64,000 nucleotides of DNA from Smittia aterrima (lineage: Eukaryota > Arthropoda > Insecta > Diptera > Chironomidae), in NCBI GenBank assembly GCA_033063855.1, contig CP093829.1:258243-322242 (forward strand), in the 5' to 3' direction. Below the pieces are notes generated by a model. That model worked only from the letters and a program-made list of their open reading frames with translations. It was not told the DNA's origin and did no database searches. The first letter of the stretch is position 1. Every line of letters begins with the position of its first letter. The translations under genes and the position numbers were made by a program. This document shows positions 1-13,000 of this stretch, piece after piece.

Positions 1-3000
1 TTTTATTCCTGTGTTCCGACAACGGTTTCGTTTTTATTATTTCGCTTTTCCTCGTTACCAGCAGTTCTGGTGGTTGGAGTTGAGCAAGAAAACGATCAAC
101 CCTTGGCTCTTTGCATCCTTCACACTTATCGATTTATCGAAACACTCAGACACACGGCGGGTGTTTGCTTAGCGATTGCATGTCTCGAGAACCTCGAATC
201 CTTTCTATTTTATGTTTTTTTCGTGAACATCTGGCTCCTTCAACCGTCGTTTAATTATTTTGCAATTTTATTTTTGCAGTTTTTTTACAGCTCGCAACAT
301 TTGTTTTACCCTTTTTCCGGGCTCATAGTCAGCGATAGCGAGGGTGCCGTATGCGGGCTTCTTGAGAAACATTCAACGTCAATTAACTCCCTCACAGAGT
401 TTTCCAATCCATGTTTTTGTTTAGTTATAGCTCAAGTCGTCGACAAACATTCTCCCATTCAATCATGTTGCTGTTTCATCAATGGCTCAGACGAGACTGT
501 GCCCAGCTCAGCAAGAGACATGAAAGAACGTAATTTATTGATGGAAGAAGCGTTTGTTTAAAATTATATAAATACTGTCAGGTTATCTTCTCACTCTCTG
601 CTCGTCATTCTGATAATCGCCATTTGTTGTTGTTGTTGCTGCTTTCGTTGTTTTATGTTTATGCATTGAAATATAAACTACAGTAAACAATTTCCAGTCT
701 ATCGCGAGATTATCAAGGGAGAAGAAGAAAAGAGAACGAGTAGGCGTCCGCGTCATAGCCGCGGGGCTGATTTTTAATTGGAAATGAGCCATCGGGTCTG
801 CGACCTCTTCTCATTGTTTCTGCTGATGCAGCTTTCTCTCTAATTAATCTTTATTTGTTGTACATTTAAATTGATGACTTAATGTTCGAGTCGTGTAGCA
901 GTCGAGCTTTTTTATGGGTCATTGATCATATGTCGCAAGCAAGCTCGTGTACAGAATGGGGCAGGGTTGTGACTCGAGTGTGCTTTGCCGATGTTTGTTT
1001 ATGATTCCGCGAGTGCAGTTCAAACAACTCGATAACGAATCGAGTTTCGAAATAACAATTTGTTCAACGAAAGAAGAAAATTCACTCATGCCTTCTATTG
1101 CTTCTTTCCACTCAATCAAACTAACATCATGACAATCAAGACCTAAGCACCAACTCAACGTTGTCAAACTCTGTGCACGACGAAATCTCCGCCGACCGTT
1201 TGTTGAAGCAAGAAAGCTGAGATTTGTTTTCGCGAACCTTCGTCACATTTGAAAATTGAAACGCGTTGATTTTGCTTCGTGATTAGCTTGCTGCCATTGT
1301 TGTTGAGCAAATATGCAATTTGCTTCGCCAAAGCAAACATGCGGCTTATAATAATGCATTAATGTTTGTGCAACACCGGAAAGTAAGAGGGAGAGAGCAA
1401 AGTATTGGCGACGATTTGCGACGCGAAAGAAAATCCGATTTGCATATGCTTCGCTGAAAGTGCAAAAAGCGAACACAAAAGCAGCCATCACAGAGAGAGA
1501 AGGCAATGTAGGAAAAAAATATTATTAATAAAAATTGAAATAAAATATTTAATATGGAAAGCCAAAGCGACGACGAGAAGAGTTTTATACAGAAACGCAA
1601 AGAAAAGAGAGAGAATTAACATATTGAAACTGGAAACTGCCTTAAATGGAGTGAAGCTTCGCGGACCCGTGTGTTCATTAAGGCAACATCGCCTCGAGAA
1701 ATGTTTATTTAGAGTTCTTAAATAATTTAGCGCGACTCATTCCAATACAGACTTTGAAAAAGATCATTTTACGCGACTTTTTTTTATGATGTTCTGACTG
1801 CGAGACACTCAAAGCGTTTAGTTAATTGGCTGCGACTCTCACTAGAAAATCGACCGGAGAACTGCACAATTCACTAAAACCACCGTCGACATGAAAGGCA
1901 GAGCAGAGTTGCAGCAGCAGCAGCCACTACCAATAACGACACAACCGACCATCGGTTTTAATTACTTCATTTCGAAGCATCAAGGCATAAAATGAAATTT
2001 TATAGTTTATTTTTACATTGAACTCGGTCCAACCGCTCGCTCGCTTGCCAACAACATATTCGAAAATGTTGCAAGCTTCGAAAAAAAGCGGAAAGGCAAT
2101 AAAATGAGAAATCTATGCACGTTTAGAATCGGTATCTGCTTTGAAAATGATGTCAATATTGACAGGCAATCCCCAAGTCGACTGTTAACGTTTTTGCAAA
2201 CTCGTGTCTCAATGCACAAGCGCTAGCCACATCAATGAAGCTCTACAATGTCATTGATGTAACAAACTAGCAAGCAAGCATCTCATGACACTGAACTATT
2301 ATTTGATACACATCGAACGTGTTCATCGTCCAGCCCCACGATTCGTTCGACACGGCTTGATGAAAAATAACTCGACAAAGCTACGCACAAAAAAATAATA
2401 ATAATCGCTTCGATGCTGTGCCAGCATCAGATAATATCTCATCTCGTTCGCGATCCGGCGTGTAGCGACAATGTCTGTCATTATTTACACATTCGATAGC
2501 GATTTTTTCTCGTCTCACTCTCCCTAATGTCGCATATGTTTGCTTAAATCGCTGCGAAACATTTTGAATTGCTTTAATGATGAGATCAATTTAATCAATC
2601 AAACAGAACTTTGTATGTTTGGCTGCTTTGTTTGGCGTGCTTGCTCGAGCAAAGAAAACGCTAAGAATCGATAGTGGGCGAGGGAGAACTTGAAACTACA
2701 AAAAACTCACATGAATCATTTTTGCTGGAAGCAAAAGTTTTTCCACGAAGCATCGCAAAAAGTGCCAAGTTTTCCTTCCGCCGAAAAAAATGGAAAATAG
2801 AGAAGCAAGCCATAATCCGGCAATTCGCAAGAAACTTCTGTTTGTTTGTCGAGAAGTTTAAAAAGTTTCAGCAGTTCTTCGCCGGCTTCAGCTTTCATTC
2901 CCCCTCGTGGCACGACCAGCTCGAACTCTTTCCCGGAAGCTCGAAATTGTTTCAACATGCACAAACAGCTCTCTTATTCAATAAAAATTAGCATTTTGAT

Positions 3001-6000
3001 TCACGACCCGAAACTAAAGCTAAAACACATTTAACGCTCTTCAAAAATGTTTTTTCTATTTCTCGAATTCGGTGTCGAGTGTGCGAAAAAAATAAAAATG
3101 TTAAATTGAGATTGACATGAGAGCGAGAAGCCGAAAAGTGCTGTTCAAAGACGATTTCCGTCGAAATCATTTGAGCTGATTACATTTCCTAACGCGTCAC
3201 CTTCTTCACTCGCTTAATGGGGGCTCCGACTCACTCTCCGATCTCCGATGGTGTCAGTTGACGATGGTCCGAGGAAAACAACAAGAGAAGAAATAAAAAA
3301 GTTGACAGTCACACGGCTTCCCATTTAATTTCTAATTTTATTGTTTCACGCGAGTTGAGCTGTGCGTGTATTTGTTGTGCCGTTTGTTTGAGGTCGGGGC
3401 GATTACCATGTGGAGGGCATCAAATGGATTAATAAATAAAACAACACAAAAAATCTTCATCATCTCCATCATTGCGAGTCGTGCGGCCGAGTCGCAGCAG
3501 CGTGTAGGAATTAATTAATAAAGATTGGTGTTTGTCCAACCGAGCTTAAATTATTCTGCTTCTCTCTTCCTTATTCACTCGCTCACTCTTCATTGGTGTC
3601 CACAAGATATCATTCTGTTTAAGAAGTCAATGAACATCTTGTCGCGGTGAATCTAAAGCTGGTTTTGCCTTCGACGGCTGAAAACAATTTTAATAAATTT
3701 CTATTTCTGTTGTGTGGCCTGCCCATCAACCATTGAATCTGTTGTAAAGTATGAAGCTTCAGCTATTAAACAAATGTGAGGAGAGCGCAAAGGGCGACGG
3801 TGATTAAGTTTATCTTGTTTTCTTCTCTTGCTTGGGCATAAAGGGAAATGTGTTATTTCGATTCAACTTCGCTAGTGGCCAGTGAGTGAGTAAATGAGGA
3901 GAAAGGCCGAGAATAAAAGCTTGGCAATAACATTAAAATAAATGACCTACAAGGTTCATAAAAATGTTCCTCAATCATCCCCACATCCACATTTAGCGCA
4001 TTTTGTTAGTCCGTAAAATTGAAGTTCGCTGATGCTTTTCCTCATGTGAGATTGAATTTTCTCGTTCTCACTCCAGTCAGTCTACGCTCGCTCTCGAACA
4101 GCGGAGACGAATCGGCGTCATTTTGAACTTTCCGAAGGTTGTCCACCACACTATACATTCAATATCACAATGAATCGTTTCGTCGAGAGACTGAAACGAG
4201 TTTGCGGTTGTGGCGATTTCCAGTTTTCCCTACTTATGCATTTTACACACAATTACGAGTATTTCGAAATCCGTTTTCTTCTTTTTCCGCCTTCCCGTCA
4301 ATAACTTTGCGCTTCATTGTAAGAGGACAAGTCATCAGACGTTTTTTTTGCGCAGCTCGCCGGCTGAATAATTAAATATTTGGCTTCCGTCAAAACAGCT
4401 GTTCAATTTCATCGATAATTGGTGTTTTCATCTGAGCTTTATCTTATTTTTAACCTCGACATGCAGTAGAGGAGAAAGTGAGAAAGACGAAGCTAATTTT
4501 AAAAGCTTAACGAGAATTGTTTCAAGGAGAGCGCTTTTAACGAGTCTCATAATTTGAATATAAATGCTTTGGGGCATCGCGCGTCTCAGCAGGAGGGATG
4601 AGTTTGTGAGAGAGCAAGACAGGATGGTTGAACATCATCATCAATAAAGACACCAAATGTGAATTAGTCTTGACTTTAACCTTCATGAGATGCTTCTTTT
4701 TATAGTCGCACGAATGAAAAACTCGCAGCAGGATGCGAAGGAAACGTTAACGCTTGGAAAACTCTCATATTGTTTCTTATCATGCCGACTATTACACTCG
4801 ACAATGCTTTCTCTCTCTCTCTGTGTTTCTCAAGATAGAAAAAGCTTCCTGGGGCGCACAGGTGGGCGGAAAAACTTCATCTCTTGAGAGCTTCACTCGT
4901 ATTCACGATGCGGGCTGAAGAGATAAGCCTTTGAGAAAACAAAGAAAACCATTTCTCCGCAAATCTTGCTACGTTATCTCAAACGTTTTACTTTTACTGA
5001 GTTGTAAAAGGCAAGAAATTATTAAGAATTTAAACGGGACAAGGATTTTGCCTTTTTTTACAAAAGCTTAAGCTTTATTTTTCCTTCGAGTCTACCCGTC
5101 GCCAAAATCTGCTATCGCATATCGATTTTTCCTTTTTCCCTTCTTCTTGATCCTTCCCATAGAAAGCAAGAAAGCGTCTTCAGATTGGGGAGCGAGAGAA
5201 AAAGATTCCATCATGCTTGTTATTCGTTTTGTGGTGTGAGGCGCCGAATCTTCTTTCGATGGAACGAGGAAAATCGAGATGATTCACAGAAAAAAAGAAA
5301 ACAAATGAGCGTACACATCCTCCACAATGATCCATCTCGTTCAGCAGAATCATCTGTTACAATACTGAGCCAAGAATTCTATACGAAAGCAAAGTGGTTC
5401 ATGCCTTCTGGCCATGTGCTTGAGTTATGGATTTCTATTTTTCAAAAAAAGAAAAAACCCTCCTCGTCGCAGTGGAAATTGAGAGCAAGGAAAAGACTTT
5501 TCAAGTCGGTAAAGTTGCACAAAGTCTTTTTCGATCAATGCCTAAGGAGCTTAAGTAAGACTTTGAACCTTCCGACGATGAAAACAAACGAGCAGAATGG
5601 AACTTTATTCTGTTGATGCAAATAAACGACAATTTCATTAGCCTTTGATGACTCTGAAGCTTGGAATCGCTTGAGGGCCTTGAGCGAGAGATGAACTCGT
5701 TACGCAATGATTGAGAATTGCTGCCCTCGCCAAAATTCACCATCAATTTTTGTCCCTCCCCGCTTCGCTCTACAATTCAACCCACAACTGTCTGCTCCAT
5801 TTCTCCAGGATCAAGCGGCAATCCATTATTCAAATCAGAAATGAAAATATGAAGTTTGAGCGAATGAGAGCACAGACATGATAAATAATAATTTTGGAAT
5901 AAATTTTTTCTTTGTTTTCGTTTCGACTCAAGTCGAGGGGAAATAAAATAGAAAAACACATCAGAGAACTATTTTGCTATCGAGAAGCGAGCTCCCGAAA

Positions 6001-7094
6001 AAAAGGCCAAACCGCTAATAGCTAAACGCTAAGCCTGAGCACATAAAAAACATTTTTTCGATTTCCAATTTGTTTGGAAACAAATTTCTCTAAGCAGCGA
6101 CGACTCGAATGTTTATTATGTGCTAATTCAATTTGAATGTGTTAAATATCGTCGTTAATGGCGTTAATATTTCCTCGATTAAAGCGAGGAAGCACAACAA
6201 AAACTTTTTTCGTTTCGATGCCTTCCATTGAGCTTTCTGACTTTGTCATTCTTTAGGTTTTTCTTTTGTATCAAGTCAAGCCAAGAAAACATTTTCTAGA
6301 GCACAACTCTGAATTGTTGAGACGTGAGAATTTCGTTATGAAGGTGATTAAATGTTTCATAATTTCACTCTGAGTTCTCAAGCAATGTCATAACAGCATG
6401 AAAATAAATCATGCAAACAAATCGCTCGGCTCTCGTTTTCTTTATCTTGACAAAATGCCTTTTGTGTCTTGTTCCATTTCATTCGATGATCTCATTTAAA
6501 ATCGCTTCGAGTAAAAGTTGAAGAAGTGAATGAATGCAAAGTTTCACTATTACCAGTGATTCCTGAGTTTCTTTGTTTGAGCTCTCGTCGTCTTCATCTT
6601 TCCATAGAAGGAAGTGGAAAATCTTCAGAAATCTCTCTTCATCTCCAATGCTGTTTCATTGTTTCTGGTCACAAACAAGCATGCGATGTGCTAGATCATC
6701 TCAATGAAGGTTAAAGAGCCTCGAGAGATCTCTGGGAGTGAGAGAATGAATGTTTGCGTTGACCCAAACCTCAAATCATGTCCCATTTCCATTAAAAGCG
6801 TCGCTTGCCCACATCTTGCTGAGAATGTCACATTGAACTACATTTTTCCTTGGCCTCAAAGATTCCAATCACAAAATGTCGGGGAGAATGAATGAAAATA
6901 GGTGGAGGAGTGTTTTATTCTGCACAGAGAATTTATTTGCAGCCATTAGCAACATTTAAATAATTAATGTGCCATTGCCAAGTTTCTTCATCGCCCTTTT
7001 CAATCCCCTTAGCTCTCTCTCGATAGCAATATAAAGTTTTGGGCTCATTATTCTTCATCTTTTTATAAAATCTTTCTATTTCTTTTCATTGCAG
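1..7094. other. Non-coding, upstream of or first intron of dally
   Basis: No convincing coding exon was found here. The longest open frames (for example 70-561 and 5185-5616) have random-looking composition, no recognisable domain and no splice logic. Because the first visible dally exon at 7095 is internal (it opens with the last two bases of a split codon), this stretch is probably wholly or partly dally intron 1, or holds an unrecognised short signal-peptide exon. It contains a small CAG run at 1911-1923, a CT run at 4810-4821 and a STAT-type palindrome at 2930-2938. It ends in the polypyrimidine tract and CAG acceptor before 7095. Confidence 0.6.
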
Positions 7095-10000
7095 GTGATG
7101 TTTGCGGTGGCCATTGCTGTGATAATAGAACCGAGACAGATGTTCTGAAAAAGTCCGTCAAAATGTTTGAAGGACTAATTAAACATCAGCTTAAGAGCTT
7201 AAAAGGTTTATGGGAATCAACCTACAGCATATACAAAGGTAAGTGAGCTTCTTGAGTCAGCTTTACACATTCAAGCTCTCTCTTACTTTATGACTTGAAG
7301 TTCTTCAATAAACTTTGAAAAATAAGGAAACAATTAGCGAAAGCTTATAGCTCTCCATATTAAGTTGCTCAACGTTCATGGCGCAACCAGTTAAATGTTT
7401 CTGAATCATTAAGTTGAGTCCCAGATGCTAAAGGCTTAGCTCGAAAGAATCAAATTACCTATCAACTTTCTAAACTAAAACTATGATAGATCAGTTGGCC
7501 AATGTTATTAAAAGCTTTTTTCTGACGACTTGTCGCTTCTCTCATCTATTAAATGTGTCATTTTGATGCGTCGGCCGTTCCCAGGGTTCACAAGCTCTTT
7601 GCAAAGTCCGCGCGCACTCCAATAAATCATTTGCCCACGTTCAAGAAGGCAAAATGGAACGTCGTGAGACTTAATTAAGAGTGATTTATTTGGGCGAGGA
7701 GAAAAATGCTGATTTGGGTGATCGTTTTGTGTAGCCCATCACCACGAAATGTGTCGTTTGCAGGCTTCACACTTGACCTCAACCAAACTCGAGATGGCAA
7801 TAAAGAAGAAACACATTTTTGCGAACTGTGAACATCTCAAGAGATTTTTGATCGCTTGGGTCGACTGTCTACATTTGCACAATCATCGAAGAAAGAAAGA
7901 GCAGAGTCCGCGACATTGAACAAGCTGAGAACATCAACGCGAAAAGGCTTTATTCAAATCCAATTTACAAAAAGTCTCTGGTTAATAATTTTATCGATGA
8001 CTTCACGATGGCGAGAATGGAATTAAAACGCTTTTTCATTGGACTCTTCTTCTTCTTTGGCGCGATGCTCTTTCGTCACTTCTTCTTGTTTCCAGCTCGT
8101 CGTTCAATCGAGTTTAATCAACGAGCAGTAGGAATTTCGCACATATCTCCATCAAAATTTATCTCTTGGCGAACGATTTGATTGGGGAATTTATGAAAAA
8201 ATAAATTATGATCATTAATTGAAATTGATTACAGTGCTCTCGAATTGTTTGGGCTTTTGAATGTTATTGATCGAATCGGATAAATGTTTCAACTATAACA
8301 AGCCGTTTCCATTGAACGGGATCCGAGATTCCATCCGCCTACGTTCTCGATAGGTGAACAAAAGAGAAAAATCACTGGGATTTGATTAAGACATCGATAC
8401 TTCGTTCCTCATTTATCGCTTTCAAGCTTCAAATTGATTTCGAGAAACGCTAAATAATGTAAAAGTCTTTATTTGTTGTTTAAATAAACTCTCGTCGTTC
8501 TTGGATGACTTTCGAAACTAATAATAAAACGCGACTTTGAGTAAAGAATCTTAGGCTGCCCATTCACTCAGTGTCTGATAATTCGACAGAAAATCAAGAA
8601 CGATTTCCCGGGAAGCTACTCAACCTATCCAAGAATGCTCAAATCCGAGCAAAGAGAAACAAGAAATGAGATCGAAGAAATGAAAATAAATCTCGGAGTT
8701 GAGAGTCTTACGGAATGTAATAGAAAATGATGTCAATAACAATAAACTTTGACAATAATCTTGATATACATTTCAGTTAATGTAATGCTTATTATTCCCA
8801 GCTTTGCCTGACCATTCTATCGAACAAGAGTGGAAAAGGAAATTGAATACACAAATTCGACTGCTGCTGATGGATCGAGACAATTTCATGAGCTTGAATG
8901 TTGTTGTTCTCTTCTCTTTCAAAGAGCGTCCCGGCAACTCGAGCGTGCTAATTCCCACAGCGCGTTTTGCGGTTTTTCTCAATTTAGATTTGTCTGTCGA
9001 TCAATGAACAGAGAGCCTTCGTTCAAATTCGCGATACCACTTTATGAAGATTCTAAATGCTTTTCATTTTCGAAACTTATTGACTATCAAACTCAATTAC
9101 TGGATGCTCAACGAGATGGAGACGATACGTCGTGGGTTTAACGCGCCAATAAAGATTCATCATCGTCTCGTTAATAAGTTCAATTAGACGTTCAATGGAA
9201 AGTGAAATATTTGGAGCTCAATTGAGTCATAAGGAGCTTTACATGCTGCTACGTAATTAATGAGTTTCAATTATTGTGATGTAATCCCACCTACTTAGTT
9301 AGCTTCTTAATACAATTTCACCGCTTTTTGTGCTCCATTTGCTCCGCTCATTAATAATTTGGGATTCTACGATTTCAATATTTCATTGTCTTCTAAGCTT
9401 TTCCTCTACTTCTCTTTCTCTGCACACACGTTGAGTCATGCGATGGCAAGGAAAAGGCGCGGGCATCATGAACATCGAAAAAGCAGCGACAAACATGATG
9501 TGATGTCGTCTCTTGAGTGAGTCATACACCGCGGGGCGCGAAGATTGAAAAAGAAGAGGAAGAGATCTCGATTTGAATAAAATTGTTTTTCTTATTTATT
9601 TTATTGTTGAGTTGTTTCATAATTCTGGATGTCGCTTTCGTATATCAAAACATGTTGGAGGATTACACTGATTGTGGCGCCACCGAGAAGAGAAAGACGA
9701 GAAGGAAGTTGCTGCTAGCTCATTAACATGAAGAGAGACCGAAGTTTTTCAAGCAATCATCTCACAGATCTTTGACTGCAATCCCTCACTTGATTCGCCT
9801 CGTACTTCGTTTTTTTGTCTTGTGGATTAAGTGCAAAAAGCATCTTCATATGTGTTTCAAGGAGTGCTTTTTCACTTCAAGTATCTTAAAGATGGTATCT
9901 CATTACCGACGAGAGATGGAAACAAATGGAAAGCAGCAAAAAAAAGCAAAATAAAATTTTGAAGTAAATTTAAAACGCGAACGAAGTCCCTTGCCTCTCG

Positions 10001-13000
10001 ACTGCATAACAAATCCACATTTGGCGCCTTTGTATGCTCTGTTCTCATGCAGTTTCTCTTTCTTTCTCTCGACATCGCTCATCGCTTCTCGACTAAAGCG
10101 CAGCGGAAAAACCAACGCTTTTGTTTAACAAGCAAAACGTTTTAAGACATTATAATACGCGATGGTCGAGGGGCTGATCAACGTAATGCAAATCCTTCAA
10201 CGTTTTATTCAGATAACATGGATTTGAACTAAGTTTGGAGAAGCTGAGGCATCGCTCCCTCGTTTAGACACTTAAATTATGCACACAGAAGAGAAGAAAT
10301 CGGCATTCTGCGGCCAAACAACAAAGGACCGCGCTCCGCTAAAATAAATGCGAAAAAACCGAGCGCAGAGCGAATGCGGTAAACAGAAATATTCGCGTAA
10401 AATCAGACACATTCCATCACATCTTTTTAATTTAATCATAAAAAGAAGATGCGAATAAAATCTGCGCTGTAAATTTGCAATCTATCTTCGAGTTGAATGG
10501 TTCAGAAGCCTGTTCGCAAGAGAAAAAGGTCTGCGGCCTAATCGACTTCCATTCGACTTTTGCACGTCTAAGCGAAACAAAATTGATGCCGAAAATTGGC
10601 GTTAATTTGATCCTTATCAAGTGTAAGAAATGCCAAGTTGAAGTTTGCTGCGGGGGCGAACGCATGAAGGCAAATGCTGAATAATTACGAAGAGATTGAT
10701 CCTTGTTCTCCCACCACAGAATAAGTTGAAGTCATCTATCAATTGCCGCTGAATATTTCATCATGCAAGAAAGATTTACGAAATTGCTAGAGTTTCTCAT
10801 TCATTTCCAAATCTGTAATTGTTGGAAATTCATCTTAATTTCCGAGAAAATTTATTCGAAACCTTTCATTTGTCGAATGACCGAGATCGACTTTAATTGG
10901 ATTGCAACGTCTATGGACTTTCACCCTTTAATTCAATGTTTTGTTATTTCACTCTCCTGTAGAACTCATCTATGTTTATACAATGATGGAATTCAAAACA
11001 GTCGAATTGTAAACAACTCACACGGCGATGAATAGATATGCGGTTAGAATACGCAGAGAGAAAGAGAAATAGAGATTATTTAAACATCATTTATAGAACG
11101 AAGAAGTTAACTGAAGCTTCTTCCAGCCCCGAAAATTGATCGTCTCGAATCGAGATTCTCAATGTCTCGGAATTTATTCAAATAGAAATTCGCCAAGCTC
11201 TTTTGCTATTTACATACGACAACGCTCTGAAAATTGAGAAAATAATTGAGTTCTCTCGGGGCGAGTCAACAAGGGCGAGCTCTCGAGTCATCAAATTAAA
11301 GCGTATGAAAATTGCTTGTAATGATATCATTAAATACAGAATAAACAAGAAATTAATTCACGAGTCTGCGGCCCCAATTTCTCATCTCGAAGCTAGCTTG
11401 ACGATGATGTTGACTTTTCGAGTGGGGTGAACATAGACTTCGATCGTTAGCCTTCAAATTCAATCTCCCTTAATCGGCTGACGCGGAGAAAAAAATTTAT
11501 AATTTGGCAGAATCTTGTAAAATTTTAAGTGCGCAATAGAACAATGAACGAAGCAGCTGGAGAACCAATTAATTGATTGAACTTAATTGACTGCGTAGCC
11601 ACTCAAGTCTATTGTGAAAGAGAGCGAAAAAGAGAAGAAACGTTCAAGCCATGTTCGACATCAATCGATACGAATTAATTTCCATTTATTGCTAATATTT
11701 TCAGATCATGTGTTAGAGTTGTCACGCCAGTCCGAGAACAAGACGCTCACTTTATTTTCAACAGTTTACCGAAGAATGTCACCGCTTTCTCGCTCACCAA
11801 TTTTGGAGCTCTACAAGAGTATACGAAGGTGAGTTTGTCGGCTATTTCTTTTGACATTAAACAGAAGTCTCTCGCTATGCAGGATGTGTTAGCGCCTTTG
11901 ATAGTAAATTTTGTGTTTTACGAGAGGGAAACGTTTAATAATTCGTTTTATGTGAAAAATATTCATAACATTTCACGATTTCGCTGACTAAGCTTCTTCC
12001 TCGAAAAGAGAATTGCGCTAGAAAGAAAACTCCCCGCACCCATGCGACTCAAGCGAGCGCTTGTTATCGATTTCAAATTAAGCAAAAAAAAAACCTTTTT
12101 CCTTCTTACAGTCATATTTCGTCGCAGAAGTCACTTCATGAAGAGGAGCTTGAAGCAGTGATTGAAAAGTTCTTCCGAAATCTTTTTCCACTTGCTTATC
12201 ATCATGCTGTTCATTCACGCGACGCCGACGAAGAGTCAATGGCGAGGGATTTCCACGTCGACTATAAAAACTGCCTCGAGAAGTCCTACGACGTTCTCCA
12301 ACCGTTTGGAGATATCCCACAAAGTATCAGTCGGATGCTTGTTCAGAGTGTTGGCTCAGCTAATGTTCTATTACGATCGCTCGACAACGGAGTTAAAATT
12401 GTGGGCGAGACTGAGAGTCTGCCCATCGATACGTTGAGCGTCAAGTGTCAGCACGCACTTCTCAAGATGAATTATTGCGCATCATGCAAGGGACATAATT
12501 ACCATCATTCAAAGCCTTGCTACGGCTATTGCTCGAATGTCGTGAGGTAAGTCTCGGCCTTTCGTCTTTTACTCACCCGTTGATAACGAATATTAATGAT
12601 GCTTTCTTGTGTTTGACAGAGGTTGCCTCACTCAATTCCTCGGCGGTATGGACACAGATTGGACTTCCTTCTCGGAAGCGATCGAACGTTTAATGACGCT
12701 TGTCCGCAACAAGGATGGTATCGAGTCGGTCATTAAGAATCTTGACGGAAAGCTCTCGGAGGCGATTATGCATGCAATGACGAACGGACCGGAATTAGAG
12801 AAAAAGGTGAGTCATGCTTAGAATTTTTCATGAAAGTAAGATTTCTTGTTACGATCAAGTCGATTGAGATGTTGCCAAGTTTCTTTGCTTCATCGGCCTC
12901 ATGAAGAATTTTTTCTCCTCTCGTTTCATTGAGCATCTAAAAGAATGTTGATTGGGTCGAGCGAGAGTGAGTTGCCCGTTGCGCAACCACTGATTACCGA

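Noticed and set aside
70..561. 163-codon open frame near the left edge
   Set aside because: Random composition, no domain, no splice or promoter context, and it includes runs typical of intronic T-rich sequence.
571..583. AATACTGTCAGGT, identical to part of mature miR-8
   Set aside because: The match breaks after 13 bases, and no star strand or hairpin partner is visible within 100 bases on either side. This is most likely chance.
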